Positions 37,052 to 45,523 of a DNA stretch of 64,000 nucleotides are shown here, piece after piece. This DNA comes from Dehalococcoidales bacterium (GTDB taxonomy: Bacteria > Chloroflexota > Dehalococcoidia > Dehalococcoidales > RBG-16-60-22). The DNA lies in the NCBI GenBank assembly GCA_016783105.1, contig JADHXF010000001.1, forward strand, positions 44,937 through 108,936, given 5' to 3'. The notes below the pieces were generated by a model. The model was given only the letters and a program-made list of their open reading frames with translations. It made no database searches and was not told the origin of the DNA. The position numbers and the translations under genes are program-made. How positions within the stretch are numbered: position 1 is the first letter of the stretch; every line of letters begins with the position of its first letter.

Positions 37052-39102
37052 CGCTGGCAGCGGCCACCATACTGGTTGTGGAGGATGACGCGGGTGCCAG
37101 GACAACGCTGTGTGGCATACTGGAGGAAGTTGGCTACAGAGTTATCGGGCTGGAAAAAGGGGCTGATGCGCTGAAGGCAATGAAAAAGCCCCCCTTTGAC
37201 GTGGTCGTTGTTGACATAAAATTACCTGACGTCAGTGGCCTGGATATACTGGAAATGGCCAAGGAAATTAATCCGGAGGTGGCGGTAGTTATCACCACGG
37301 GATATGCCAGCGTGGAGACGGCTGTGGACGCGGTAAACCAGGGAGCTTACGCCTATTTTGTCAAACCAGTAAATCCCGATGAAATAAAGAATACCATTGC
37401 CAATGCGCTCAAGCAGCAGCGGCTCGCACTGGAGAACAAAAAACTGGTGGAAAGCCTGCAACGCTCCAGCAAGCTGCTTTTTGAAACCAATGAACAATTG
37501 CAGCATGACATCGCTGAGCGCAAACGAATTGAAGAAGTGTTAAGACTGTCAGCCCAGCAGTGGCGAACCACGTTTGATGCCATCAGCCACGCGGTCTGTC
37601 TGCTGGATACTGATGCCAAAATTGTGCGTTGTAACAAAGCCATGACCAACCTGATGGGCATGTCGTACAGCGATATCCATGGTAGAAACTGCTGCCAGCT
37701 GTTACACGGCCAGATGGAACCAGTTCAGAAATGCCCCTTTGTGCGCATGAAGAAATCACATCGGCGGGAAACTCAAGCCATGTCTCTGGGTGATAAGTGG
37801 CTTGAAATCGCGGTGGACCCTCTTGCCGATGAGAAAGGCAATATCACGGGGGCGGTTCACATCATTTCCGATATTACCGAGCGCCGGCGGTGGGAAGAGG
37901 TGCTGCGCCAGTCCGAAGAAATGAGCTCTACATTGCTGAAAAATGCCCCCTATCCGCTGCTTGTGCTCAATGCCGATACCTCAATTAAATACGTCAATCC
38001 GGCGCTGGAGCAATTATCCGGATTTTCCCTGTCTGAGGTCATTGGTCTGAAAGCACCGTATCCGTGGTGGACGGAAGAAACGCGGGATAAAACGAATCGA
38101 GATTTTAGAGAAGCAATGAGTGATGGTGCCATTGGAAAAGAAGAGTTATTTAAGAAGAAAAACAGCAAGCGGTTCTGGGTTAACATAAACGCTACACCGG
38201 TAATTATAGATGGAGAATATAAATACTATCTGGCCAACTGGGTTGATATTACCGAGCGCAAGCAGATGGACCAGGAACTAAAAGAAAAAAGCGAGCTTCT
38301 GGAGACAAAGAACGAGGAACTTCAGGCGCAGAGTCGGGAATTAAAAGTACAGGAGCAGGAACTGGTGGAGAAGACCAGAGAACTGGAAGTGGCCAGCAAA
38401 GCGAAGTCCGAATTCCTGGCTCATATGTCACATGAGTTGCGCACTCCGCTCAATGTTATCATCGGCTTCTCCGAGTTAATGCTGGACGGTGCGGCGGGAG
38501 ACCTCAACGAGGAACATAAACAGTGTCTGAACGATATTTTAGGTAGCGGGCAGCACCTGCTGAGCCTCATCAATGATATTCTGGATCTTTCCAAGATAGA
38601 AGCAGGCAAAATGGAACTGAGAATGAGGAATATCACGCTGCCGAATACTCTGGAGACCTTGAAGAACGAAATGATGCCTATAATCAACAAGCGGAAACAG
38701 AACCTGGAACTGGTAATCCAGGACGGACTCCCGCCGGTACGAGGCGATAAGGATAAAATACGGCAGGTGCTGCTCAATCTGCTGAGCAATTCGACCAAGT
38801 TTACTCCAGACGGCGGTCATCTGCGTGTCGAGGTGGTCAGGGAGGACAGCTGGTGCCGGGTCAGTGTTATTGACAACGGCATCGGGATAAGAAAAAAGGA
38901 CCAGAAAATCATTTTTGAGCCGTTCCGGCAGATTGATAGTCCGCTACCGAGGGAAGCCGGTGGTACCGGACTTGGCCTGGCCATTGCCAGGCAAATCATC
39001 GAAAAGCACGGCGGCCAACTATGGGTAAACAGTGAATACGGAAAGGGAAGTCAATTCCATTTTACCTTGCGCCTGGCCATGGCTGATGGTCTTCATTCCT
39101 GA
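37048..39102 (+). CDS. Hybrid sensor kinase: receiver-PAS-PAS-HisKA-ATPase
   Basis: 684-residue cytosolic protein. An N-terminal receiver (VVEDDAG, Asp56 in VVVDIKLPDV, Lys in YFVKPVNP) is followed by a coiled-coil linker, two PAS domains (about 165-290 and 295-415, each ending ITERR or ITERK), a second coiled coil, HisKA with His462 (AHMSHELRTPLNVIIGFSEL), and the ATPase domain (NLLSNSTKFTPDGG, DNGIGIRKKDQ, GGTGLGLAIARQIIEKHGG). The first PAS domain has several cysteines (NCCQLLH and VQKCPF), which may bind metal or sense redox. It is translationally coupled to the double receiver. Confidence 0.93.
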   Translation: MTLAAATILVVEDDAGARTTLCGILEEVGYRVIGLEKGADALKAMKKPPFDVVVVDIKLPDVSGLDILEMAKEINPEVAVVITTGYASVETAVDAVNQGAYAYFVKPVNPDEIKNTIANALKQQRLALENKKLVESLQRSSKLLFETNEQLQHDIAERKRIEEVLRLSAQQWRTTFDAISHAVCLLDTDAKIVRCNKAMTNLMGMSYSDIHGRNCCQLLHGQMEPVQKCPFVRMKKSHRRETQAMSLGDKWLEIAVDPLADEKGNITGAVHIISDITERRRWEEVLRQSEEMSSTLLKNAPYPLLVLNADTSIKYVNPALEQLSGFSLSEVIGLKAPYPWWTEETRDKTNRDFREAMSDGAIGKEELFKKKNSKRFWVNINATPVIIDGEYKYYLANWVDITERKQMDQELKEKSELLETKNEELQAQSRELKVQEQELVEKTRELEVASKAKSEFLAHMSHELRTPLNVIIGFSELMLDGAAGDLNEEHKQCLNDILGSGQHLLSLINDILDLSKIEAGKMELRMRNITLPNTLETLKNEMMPIINKRKQNLELVIQDGLPPVRGDKDKIRQVLLNLLSNSTKFTPDGGHLRVEVVREDSWCRVSVIDNGIGIRKKDQKIIFEPFRQIDSPLPREAGGTGLGLAIARQIIEKHGGQLWVNSEYGKGSQFHFTLRLAMADGLHS

Positions 39103-39141
39103 TATATGAATAAAGGGGGGCGAATTGACGGGAGGCATAAA

Positions 39142-39531
39142 TTGCGGAAGGAAAAGGTGCTGATAGTGGAGGATAACCTGCAGAATATGAAGTTGCTCGA
39201 GATGCTTTTAAGGGCGAAGGCCTATATCCTGCTCAAGGCCTGTGACGGTGAGGAAGCACTGGATATGGCAATTCGGGAGCAGCCTGACCTGATTGTCATG
39301 GATATCCAGCTTCCGAAAATGAGCGGGATTGAAGTAACGAAACGGCTCAGACAGATGCCTGTTTTCAGCCATACCCCAATCATTGCGCTCACCGCTTATG
39401 CCATGAGGGGGGATAAGGAGCGATTTATGGAAGCGGGCTGCAATGCCTATCTGTCAAAACCAATCAGCACCCGTGAGCTGCCCGTGATAATAGACCAGAT
39501 GCTGCAGGAGCATAGGGAAAATAATGCTTAG
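39142..39531 (+). CDS. Single-domain receiver, DivK-like
   Basis: Stand-alone receiver of 129 residues. The phosphoacceptor is Asp54 (IVMDIQLPKMSG); VEDNLQNMKLLEMLL, ALTAYAMRGDKERF and AYLSKPIS resemble DivK and the receivers of hybrid kinases. The start is TTG 39142, which has GGGAGG 6 nt upstream; ATG 39106 has no ribosome-binding site. It follows the hybrid kinase and is a plausible phosphate shuttle. Confidence 0.9.
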   Translation: MRKEKVLIVEDNLQNMKLLEMLLRAKAYILLKACDGEEALDMAIREQPDLIVMDIQLPKMSGIEVTKRLRQMPVFSHTPIIALTAYAMRGDKERFMEAGCNAYLSKPISTRELPVIIDQMLQEHRENNA

Positions 39532-39543
39532 AGCGGTGTAGAA

Positions 39544-40251
39544 ATGACGAAGAAGATACTGATCGTGGACGATGACTCCTCAATGGTAAGACTGATTTCG
39601 CAGGTTCTGTCCAGCAAAGGATACGAAATGCTGGAATCCAATAATGGTCAGGACGCATTGCGACTTCTTTACAGCCAAAAGCCAGACCTGGTACTGCTCG
39701 ACGTGGTTATGCCCACCATGGATGGCTGGCAGACCTGCAGTCGCATTCGTGACATATCAGCTACCATACCGATTATCATGCTTACCGGTCGGCGTAAAAC
39801 GGAGGAAGACGTGGCCCGCGGCCTTGATTATGGTGCTGACGAGTATCTCATCAAGCCGGTAGGAAATAAAGAGCTGGTGGCGAGGGTGCAGGCAATGCTG
39901 CGGCGCGCTGAATTGCCTTCATCTGTGGAAGACCAGGGTAAGCATGCCGTCTTCAGCGACGGTTATCTTACCGTGGATATAGCCCAGCGCAGGGTAATAG
40001 TCGATGGAAACCGTGTCAAATTAACACCTATTGAGTTCCGCCTGCTGGCTCTGCTGCTGCAGAACACCGGGCGCATTCTGATGCACCAGCAGCTGCTGGA
40101 AAAAGTGTGGGGCTGGGAATACGTTGACGACCTCGATTATGTGCGTATCTATATTTCGCATCTGCGGAAAAAAATAGAACCGGACCCTGCCCTCCCCAAA
40201 TATATCATCACCGAACCCGGCGTTGGCTACTACTTTCAAAAGCCGGCCTGA
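39544..40251 (+). CDS. OmpR/PhoB-family response regulator
   Basis: 235-residue transcription factor. The receiver has IVDDDSSM, Asp53 (VLLDVVMPTMDG), LTGRRKTEED and YLIKPVG. The C-terminal winged helix (about 140-232) shows VDGNRVKLTPIEFRLLALLL, MHQQLLEKVWGW, and RIYISHLRKKIEPDP, ending YIITEPGVGYYF. It lies 12 bp after the DivK-like gene and is the only DNA-binding output in the phosphorelay block. Confidence 0.94.
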   Translation: MTKKILIVDDDSSMVRLISQVLSSKGYEMLESNNGQDALRLLYSQKPDLVLLDVVMPTMDGWQTCSRIRDISATIPIIMLTGRRKTEEDVARGLDYGADEYLIKPVGNKELVARVQAMLRRAELPSSVEDQGKHAVFSDGYLTVDIAQRRVIVDGNRVKLTPIEFRLLALLLQNTGRILMHQQLLEKVWGWEYVDDLDYVRIYISHLRKKIEPDPALPKYIITEPGVGYYFQKPA

Positions 40252-40303
40252 AGGTGAGTCTCTTCACCGGGTCTTTGAATTGGCTGCTCTGTGCCTGTGC
40301 CTT

Positions 40304-40332
40304 TTGCCGAATAACCTGGAAGCTGGTATAAT
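40304..40332 (+). promoter_or_regulatory. Promoter of the CRP-family regulator
   Basis: TTGCCG (40304-40309) and TATAAT (40327-40332) are separated by 17 nt, with a TG extension (TGGTATAAT). The expected start of transcription is about 3 nt before the ATG at 40342. Confidence 0.7.
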
Positions 40333-40341
40333 CCTAGCGAT

Positions 40342-41013
40342 ATGGTGGCAAAAGTAGATTGCTTGCAATTGAGTGCCTACTTCTCAGGGTTGGATTCTGA
40401 AGAGCTTGATTCAATCCGCGAGCATATGTTTGAAAAGTCGGTAGCGCGCGGAGAGGTAATTATCTTTGAAGGCGAACCGGCCACGGCCATATACATCGTT
40501 ATCTCCGGCGTGGTCAAGGTATTTAAAACCTCTACCGATGGCAAGGAGCAGATAATATATCTGGCGCGACCCGGCGACTCATTTAATGACGTGCCTGTTT
40601 TTAACGGAGGGTTGAACCTGGCCAGTGCCGAGGCGATGACGCAGGTAAATCTGTGCGGAATAAAGAAAGATGAACTTGAGGCGATACTGCCGGGAAATCC
40701 CAAGCTGGCGGAGAATGTATTGAAAGTGCTTTCGCAGCGAGTCGAGCAGATGGTTTCGCTGGTTGAGGACCTGTCGTTCCGGCGGGTGACGGGGAGGGTG
40801 GCCAAGATACTGCTTGAGAATGCGGAGGACACGACCGGCCAGAGGCATAGATTGACCCAGCAGGAGATGGCCGCTATGGCTGGCACGGCCAGAGAGATGA
40901 TTGGACGGTCGCTCAAGCTACTGGAGGACGAAGGAAAGATAAGGTTGGAGCGCAACCGTATTGTAATCACGGATAAAAAAATGCTGAGAGAGATTGCCGG
41001 TGTTGGCGTGTGA
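40342..41013 (+). CDS. CRP/FNR-family transcription regulator
   Basis: 223 residues. An N-terminal cyclic-nucleotide-binding fold (about 10-125) is joined by a long helix to a winged HTH (about 150-215). The recognition helix reads TAREMIGR (Arg184, Glu185, Arg189), matching the Arg-Glu-x-x-Gly-Arg of CRP that reads TGTGA half-sites. The ligand pocket lacks the CRP-type GE-x-ALL and PRxAT motifs, and no FNR cysteine cluster is present (only Cys7 and Cys105), so the ligand is unknown. Two CRP-like sites lie directly downstream, ahead of two small genes. Confidence 0.93.
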   Translation: MVAKVDCLQLSAYFSGLDSEELDSIREHMFEKSVARGEVIIFEGEPATAIYIVISGVVKVFKTSTDGKEQIIYLARPGDSFNDVPVFNGGLNLASAEAMTQVNLCGIKKDELEAILPGNPKLAENVLKVLSQRVEQMVSLVEDLSFRRVTGRVAKILLENAEDTTGQRHRLTQQEMAAMAGTAREMIGRSLKLLEDEGKIRLERNRIVITDKKMLREIAGVGV

Positions 41014-41026
41014 GACAAAAGTCGCT
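41011..41026 (+). promoter_or_regulatory. CRP-like operator upstream of the ferredoxin gene
   Basis: TGAGA-CAAAAG-TCGCT matches the CRP consensus TGTGA-N6-TCACA at 7 of 10 positions and contains the exact palindrome GACAAAAGTC shared with 41389-41398. It overlaps the crp stop codon. Its centre lies about 42 nt upstream of the expected transcription start given the -10 at 41049-41054. Confidence 0.6.
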
Positions 41027-41048
41027 GACAGGCGGGAAAATCGAATAC

Positions 41049-41054
41049 TAAAAT
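41049..41054 (+). promoter_or_regulatory. -10 element of the ferredoxin gene
   Basis: TAAAAT lies 25 nt downstream of the GACAAAAGTC palindrome. No -35 hexamer is present, as expected for an activator-dependent class II promoter. Transcription would begin near 41061, 28 nt ahead of the gene. Confidence 0.5.
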
Positions 41055-41088
41055 ACGGCTGTACAGAGGAAATAGGTAAGTAATTAAA

Positions 41089-41295
41089 ATGCTACTGATC
41101 GACCTAGGTAAATGCAACGGTTGTGGGCTCTGCGTGGAGGTGTGTTACTGCCAGAATCTGGTGCTGGTTGGCAGGAAGGTCGAGAAAAAAGAGCATAGAG
41201 AGTGTCCGGGGTGCAGCAAATGGTGCACGATGTGCGAAATGGTCTGTACCACCGGGGCTATACAATGCTCCTTCGAGGTAGTCACCGAAGGGTAG
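41089..41295 (+). CDS. Small cysteine-rich ferredoxin-like protein
   Basis: 68 residues with 11 cysteines. The first set (Cys9, 12, 15, 19: CNGCGLCVEVC) is a canonical 4Fe-4S motif. The second set (Cys39, 42, 46, 49, 53: CPGCSKWCTMCEMVC) fits a second cluster with an extra cysteine. The TTGAI that follows is typical of ferredoxin-fold polypeptides. It probably carries electrons for an unidentified partner. Its promoter has a CRP-like site at the class II position, and it lies 75 bp behind the crp gene. Confidence 0.85.
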   Translation: MLLIDLGKCNGCGLCVEVCYCQNLVLVGRKVEKKEHRECPGCSKWCTMCEMVCTTGAIQCSFEVVTEG

Positions 41296-41385
41296 CATCG
41301 TTCGGCAGGCCCTTCCTGGCCATCACAGTTGCCGATTTTTTCTCATTCCATATATCTTTTAGCTTGTTTTTTCGTTATTTTAATA

Positions 41386-41401
41386 TGGGACAAAAGTCAC
41401 A
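41386..41401 (+). promoter_or_regulatory. CRP-like operator upstream of the zinc-site protein gene
   Basis: TGGGA-CAAAAG-TCACA matches TGTGA-N6-TCACA at 9 of 10 positions. Its centre lies 41.5 nt ahead of the expected transcription start set by the -10 at 41423-41428, the classical class II activator position. Confidence 0.65.
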
Positions 41402-41422
41402 TACAGGAGCAGTCTGCTGAAC

Positions 41423-41428
41423 TAAAAT
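41423..41428 (+). promoter_or_regulatory. -10 element of the zinc-site protein gene
   Basis: TAAAAT is embedded in ACTAAAATA, a 9-mer that also occurs at the ferredoxin promoter. It lies 24 nt after the GACAAAAGTC palindrome. No -35 is visible. Confidence 0.5.
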
Positions 41429-41455
41429 AGACTAATTAATAAGGAGAGGGGGTGC

Positions 41456-41683
41456 GTGATGAGGAATAGAAGTAGCCTGAAGGAAGAGAAGCCGGCGGAA
41501 GTAAAGACCTGCCAGCATTACTGGGTTATTGAGGCGGCCAGTGGCCCGATAAGCCGGGGTGTCTGTAAGATTTGTGGTGAGGAAAGAGAGTTTCAGAATT
41601 CATGGTTGAACTCCAGCTATATGGGGAAGGATGCCCAGGTTTTCGGTTTGCCCAACATGCTCGAAGATGAAGAAGATGCCTAA
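41456..41683 (+). CDS. Small protein with a likely zinc site, function unknown
   Basis: 75 residues. Cys19, His21, Cys37 and Cys40 (TCQHYW and CKICGEERE) could bind zinc in a treble-clef-like or rubredoxin-knuckle arrangement. The middle part reads FQNSWLNSSYMG and the end is acidic (MLEDEEDA). GTG 41456 or ATG 41459 are both served by AAGGAGAGG. A terminator follows. It shares promoter architecture with the ferredoxin gene, which suggests a common signal through the CRP-family regulator. Confidence 0.75.
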   Translation: MMRNRSSLKEEKPAEVKTCQHYWVIEAASGPISRGVCKICGEEREFQNSWLNSSYMGKDAQVFGLPNMLEDEEDA

Positions 41684-41722
41684 TAGAGTATAAGACGAGA
41701 CAGAGTAAAGGTATCCAGTATT

Positions 41723-41752
41723 CGGAGGGGTGAAAAGCCCCTCCGTTCATTT
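41723..41752 (+). terminator. Terminator after the CRP-regulated block
   Basis: CGGAGGGG and CCCCTCCG form an 8-bp stem with a 7-nt loop, followed by TTCATTTAT. The U-run is interrupted, so termination may be partial. Confidence 0.7.
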
Positions 41753-41794
41753 ATGATAGCCTCAAGTCTATATTTGTTGTAAGATAATAGGGCA

Positions 41795-42952
41795 ATGGTT
41801 GGCGTGGTAAAACAGGTGGCCGTTCTTGGCTCTACCGGGTCCATTGGCCGGCAAACGCTTGATGTTCTCCGGGCGATGCCGCAGCTATTTCGTGTTGTCG
41901 GGCTGGCGGCGGGGAAAAACCTGGATTTGCTGGCTGAGCAGGTCGAAGAATTCAAGCCGGAGTTCATTGGCTACCCCCCGGAGGCTACCGATACTGAGCT
42001 ATTAAAGCGTACAGTTGACATAAAAAATAGTTTCTTGCCTCTGGATGAAATGGCGGCCAGCCCTAAGGTAGACATAGTGGTCATGGCCACATCTGGAAAG
42101 GCGGGGCTGAGACCGACGCTGGCGGCGTTGCGGGCGGGCAAAGACATCGCGCTGGCCAATAAAGAGTCGCTGGTCTCGGCGGGGGAGATTCTCATCGTTG
42201 AAGCGAAGAAGGGCGGCGCCCGGATTCTGCCCGTTGACAGCGAGCACAGCGCCATATGGCAGTGTCTTGGTGGTGAAAGCCAGGAGGCAGCACGGATAAT
42301 TCTGACCGCTTCAGGAGGGCCGTTCCGCCAGTTACCGTTCAAGCAGTTAGCCAAGGTGACGGTAGCGCAGGCGTTGCGGCACCCTTCATGGCGGATGGGG
42401 AAAAAGGTGACCATAGACTCGGCGACGCTGATGAACAAGGGGCTTGAGGTCATTGAGGCGCACTGGCTCTTCAATATGCCCTACGACCGCATCGACGTGC
42501 TTGTCCATCCTCAGAGCATCATACATTCCATGGTGGAGTTTATCGACGGCTCAATTAAAGCGCAGCTGAGCTATCCCGATATGCGCTTGCCCATACAGTA
42601 CGCCCTGTCCTATCCGGAAAGGCTTGCCAATCCACAGCTTCCTCGGCTTGACTGGGCTCTGGTAAAAAATCTGGACTTTGAGCCTCCTGATTACGATAGG
42701 TTTCCCTGCCTGCGGCTGGCCATTGAGGCGGGCAAACAGGGTGGGACCTATCCGGCGGTGCTCTGCGCGGCTGACGAGGTGGCCGTGGCACTATTTCTCG
42801 ACGGGCGTATCCGGTTTACCGATATCGCTGGACTGATTGAGCGGACGCTGGAGCAGCACCAGCTTGTTGCCAAACCTTCTTTAGAAGAAATCGAGGTGGC
42901 GGATACCTGGGCGAGGGAAACATTACTCAAAACGGCGAGAGGAGTGAAGTAA
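41795..42952 (+). CDS. dxr: 1-deoxy-D-xylulose 5-phosphate reductoisomerase
   Basis: Second enzyme of the MEP isoprenoid pathway, NADPH-dependent. The 385-residue protein has the nucleotide motif VLGSTGSIGRQTLDVLRAMP, ALANKESLVSAGE, PVDSEHSAIWQCL, LTASGGPF, and the substrate motif SATLMNKGLEVIEAHWLF. It overlaps rseP by 1 nt. A weak -10 (TAAGAT or GATAAT, 41780-41788) lies just upstream, so the transcript may have little or no leader. Confidence 0.97.
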   Translation: MVGVVKQVAVLGSTGSIGRQTLDVLRAMPQLFRVVGLAAGKNLDLLAEQVEEFKPEFIGYPPEATDTELLKRTVDIKNSFLPLDEMAASPKVDIVVMATSGKAGLRPTLAALRAGKDIALANKESLVSAGEILIVEAKKGGARILPVDSEHSAIWQCLGGESQEAARIILTASGGPFRQLPFKQLAKVTVAQALRHPSWRMGKKVTIDSATLMNKGLEVIEAHWLFNMPYDRIDVLVHPQSIIHSMVEFIDGSIKAQLSYPDMRLPIQYALSYPERLANPQLPRLDWALVKNLDFEPPDYDRFPCLRLAIEAGKQGGTYPAVLCAADEVAVALFLDGRIRFTDIAGLIERTLEQHQLVAKPSLEEIEVADTWARETLLKTARGVK

Positions 42953-44016
42953 TGGAAGTTTTCATCACCGTAATCGCTTTTCTGGGAATACTGGCGGTAC
43001 TGATTATCGCCCACGAATTCGGGCACTATATCACCGCCAGAGCCTCGGGCGTCGAGGTGGAAGAAGTGGGCATCGGTTTCCCGCCCCGTCTGCTGTCGTT
43101 CAAGCGCGGTGATACCATATACTCATTGAATGCCATACCGCTGGGCGGTTTTGTCAAGATGTCCGGCGAAGAGGACCCCAAGGTGCCGGGAAGCCTGGCC
43201 AGCAAGAGTATTCCAGTCAGGTTGCTGACACTGGGTTCCGGTTCGCTGATGAACCTGCTGCTGCCTCTGCTTCTCTTCTCGGTGGCATTCATGGTGCCGC
43301 ATAACGCTGTTTACGGGCAGGTGCTGGTTGACAAGGTCTCTGCGAATTCACCCGCGGCCAGGGCAGGGATAGTTGCCGGGGATACCATTCTTGAGATAAA
43401 CGGGAAACAGGTCAATAGCGTCGGCGATGTGCAGCGCGGCATTCAGCTTAACCTGGGACAGCCCGTTGCTTTGCTCGTCCGGCATTCTGATGACACGGTT
43501 GAGGAGTTCAGCGCAGTACCGAGATGGCAGCCACCGGCGAAAGAGGGGGCGGTTGGCGTTGGTGTGAGAACGGTCTCACCAACGGTCGTCCGGCAGAGCT
43601 ATCCTTTCTGGCAGGCGATACCGATGGGCGTGCGGGAATGCATTGACACCTTCGTCCTCTTCAAGAACGGCATTATCAGCATGATTATTGGCAGCGTGCC
43701 GAGAATTTTGGCCGGGCCGGTGGGCATTGCTCAGCTTACCGGCGAGGTGGCCCAGGCAGGGTTCAGCCCACTGCTGGAGTTCGCTGCCTTTCTGAGTATC
43801 AACCTGGCCATCATCAACCTGCTCCCCCTGCCGGCACTGGACGGCGGGAGGATTGCCTTTGTCCTTCTGGAGTTGGTGCGGCGTGGCAGACGCGTGTCGG
43901 CCCGAGTTGAAGGTATGGTTCACATGGTCGGCTTTGCCATGCTCATTACCTTTCTTCTTTTGATTACCTATCAGGATATCATCCGCATCGTCAGCGGCGA
44001 GAGTCTGCTGCCATGA
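42952..44016 (+). CDS. rseP: Site-2 membrane metalloprotease, RseP type
   Basis: Intramembrane zinc protease that cuts membrane anchors of regulators or leftover signal peptides. The zinc motif HEFGH lies in the first membrane segment (VLIIAHEFGHYITARASGV), a PDZ domain occupies about residues 120-200, and the second active-site motif NLLPLPALDGGR lies near residue 290. Length is 354 residues. Its place between dxr and ispG is a common bacterial order. It overlaps ispG by 4 nt. Confidence 0.95.
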   Translation: MEVFITVIAFLGILAVLIIAHEFGHYITARASGVEVEEVGIGFPPRLLSFKRGDTIYSLNAIPLGGFVKMSGEEDPKVPGSLASKSIPVRLLTLGSGSLMNLLLPLLLFSVAFMVPHNAVYGQVLVDKVSANSPAARAGIVAGDTILEINGKQVNSVGDVQRGIQLNLGQPVALLVRHSDDTVEEFSAVPRWQPPAKEGAVGVGVRTVSPTVVRQSYPFWQAIPMGVRECIDTFVLFKNGIISMIIGSVPRILAGPVGIAQLTGEVAQAGFSPLLEFAAFLSINLAIINLLPLPALDGGRIAFVLLELVRRGRRVSARVEGMVHMVGFAMLITFLLLITYQDIIRIVSGESLLP

Positions 44017-45059
44017 TGAAAAGGCGCATTTCAAAAAAAATTAAGATTGGTGGGGTGGCCATCGGGGGTGGGGCACCCATCGTGGTGCAGTCGATGACCA
44101 ACACGGACACCCGCGATGTCAGGTCGACCATCAATCAAATCAGAGAACTTGAGCAGGTGGACTGCGAACTGGTGCGGGTCGCCGTGCCCGATGCTGAGGC
44201 TGCCCGTGCCATTGCTGACATCAAGAAAGACATAAATATCCCCCTTATTGCCGACATCCACTTTGATTACAGACTGGCATTGCTGGCACTGGAGGCGGGC
44301 GCCGATGGGCTGAGGCTGAATCCGGGCAACATCGGCGCGGCGGAGAAGGTGAAGGCGGTGGCGCTGGCGGCGAAGGAGAGGGGCGTGCCGATACGTATCG
44401 GGGTAAACGCCGGCAGCCTGCCCAAAACGGCCAATCTTAAATTGAGCGTTGCTGAGAGAATGGTCGAGGCGGCTCTGGAGCAGATAAGACTTTTAGAAAG
44501 CCTCGACTTCACCCTGATAAAAGTGTCCCTGAAGGCGTTTGACGTGCCGACGATGGTTGAAGCCTGTAAGTCAATCGCCGGAAAGATGCCGTACCCGCTG
44601 CATCTCGGCGTCACCGAGGCGGGTACGCCCAAGCGGGGCGTCATCCGCAGCGCGGTGGGCATCGGCACTTTGCTGTATATGGGCATCGGCGATACGATAC
44701 GCGTTTCCCTCACCGCCCACCCCCGCGAAGAGGTAATCGCCGGCTATGAAATTTTAAAGAGCCTGGACCTGCGCCAGCACGGCCCGGTACTGGTCAGCTG
44801 CCCCTCCTGTGGTCGGGCGGAAGTTGATATAGTAAAATTAGCGGAAGAGGTGGAGGAGCAGCTTTTGAAGATAAATAAGCCGGTAAAGGTGGCGGTAATG
44901 GGCTGCGTGGTCAACGGCCCCGGCGAGGCCAGGGACGCCGACGTCGGCATTGCCTGCGGGAAGGGGAAAGGCGTTATCTTCAGGAAGGGGAAAAAGGTGG
45001 GGGTGGTGGCGGAAAAAGACTTCCTGACCGCGCTGATGAGGGAAGTGGAGGGGTTATAA
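44013..45059 (+). CDS. ispG: 4-hydroxy-3-methylbut-2-enyl-diphosphate synthase
   Basis: Iron-sulfur enzyme of the MEP pathway that forms HMBPP. The TIM-barrel part shows GGGAPIVVQSMTNTDT, IPLIADIHFDYRLAL, and GADGLRLNPGNIG. The C-terminal 4Fe-4S domain has CPSCGRAEVDI and VAVMGCVVNGPGEARDADVG. Length is 348 residues. The ATGA overlap with rseP indicates coupling. Confidence 0.97.
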   Translation: MMKRRISKKIKIGGVAIGGGAPIVVQSMTNTDTRDVRSTINQIRELEQVDCELVRVAVPDAEAARAIADIKKDINIPLIADIHFDYRLALLALEAGADGLRLNPGNIGAAEKVKAVALAAKERGVPIRIGVNAGSLPKTANLKLSVAERMVEAALEQIRLLESLDFTLIKVSLKAFDVPTMVEACKSIAGKMPYPLHLGVTEAGTPKRGVIRSAVGIGTLLYMGIGDTIRVSLTAHPREEVIAGYEILKSLDLRQHGPVLVSCPSCGRAEVDIVKLAEEVEEQLLKINKPVKVAVMGCVVNGPGEARDADVGIACGKGKGVIFRKGKKVGVVAEKDFLTALMREVEGL

Positions 45060-45247
45060 ACCGACAAAGGCGTATTTTGGAAATGAAGCGATAAAACGTG
45101 AGAAAGGGTGAGAAAACAACTGGTGAGGTTATGCCTCTATTGTGGTGGTCACTTGGTGATATAGATGTTCAAGTTTATCGCTAGTTCTGCTGGGTGGTCT
45201 GCACTATCGGGGTTAGGGACTAGGGAGTAAGGGTTTAGGAGGCAATA

Positions 45248-45433
45248 ATGATACCAAACATTATTATAGGATTTATAGGTTTGTGGATATTCGTAGAGGC
45301 GCTTCATAAATACCATGATGGGAGACAGAAAAAAGAAAAAAGTGGGGAACAAAAATTCCAACAAGACCTTAGATTGATACGGATAGTTTGTGGTCTAACC
45401 CTGATGGTGATAGTAGCAATAGTGAGACCTTAA
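45248..45433 (+). CDS. Small membrane protein, function unknown
   Basis: 61 residues with AGGAGG 6 nt before the ATG. Two hydrophobic segments (NIIIGFIGLWIFVEAL and IVCGLTLMVIVAIV) flank a charged middle (KYHDGRQKKEKSGEQK). No family is recognised. The 188-bp stretch before it, after ispG, holds no other visible feature. Base composition is more AT-rich than its neighbours. Confidence 0.6.
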   Translation: MIPNIIIGFIGLWIFVEALHKYHDGRQKKEKSGEQKFQQDLRLIRIVCGLTLMVIVAIVRP

Positions 45434-45523
45434 TTGGGGAGTGCTATATTCTATGATAACTAATACTATTAAGCATCAATGGAAAATATAGCAAAAAATG
45501 GAATTGTTTAAGGGGGGTTAATT

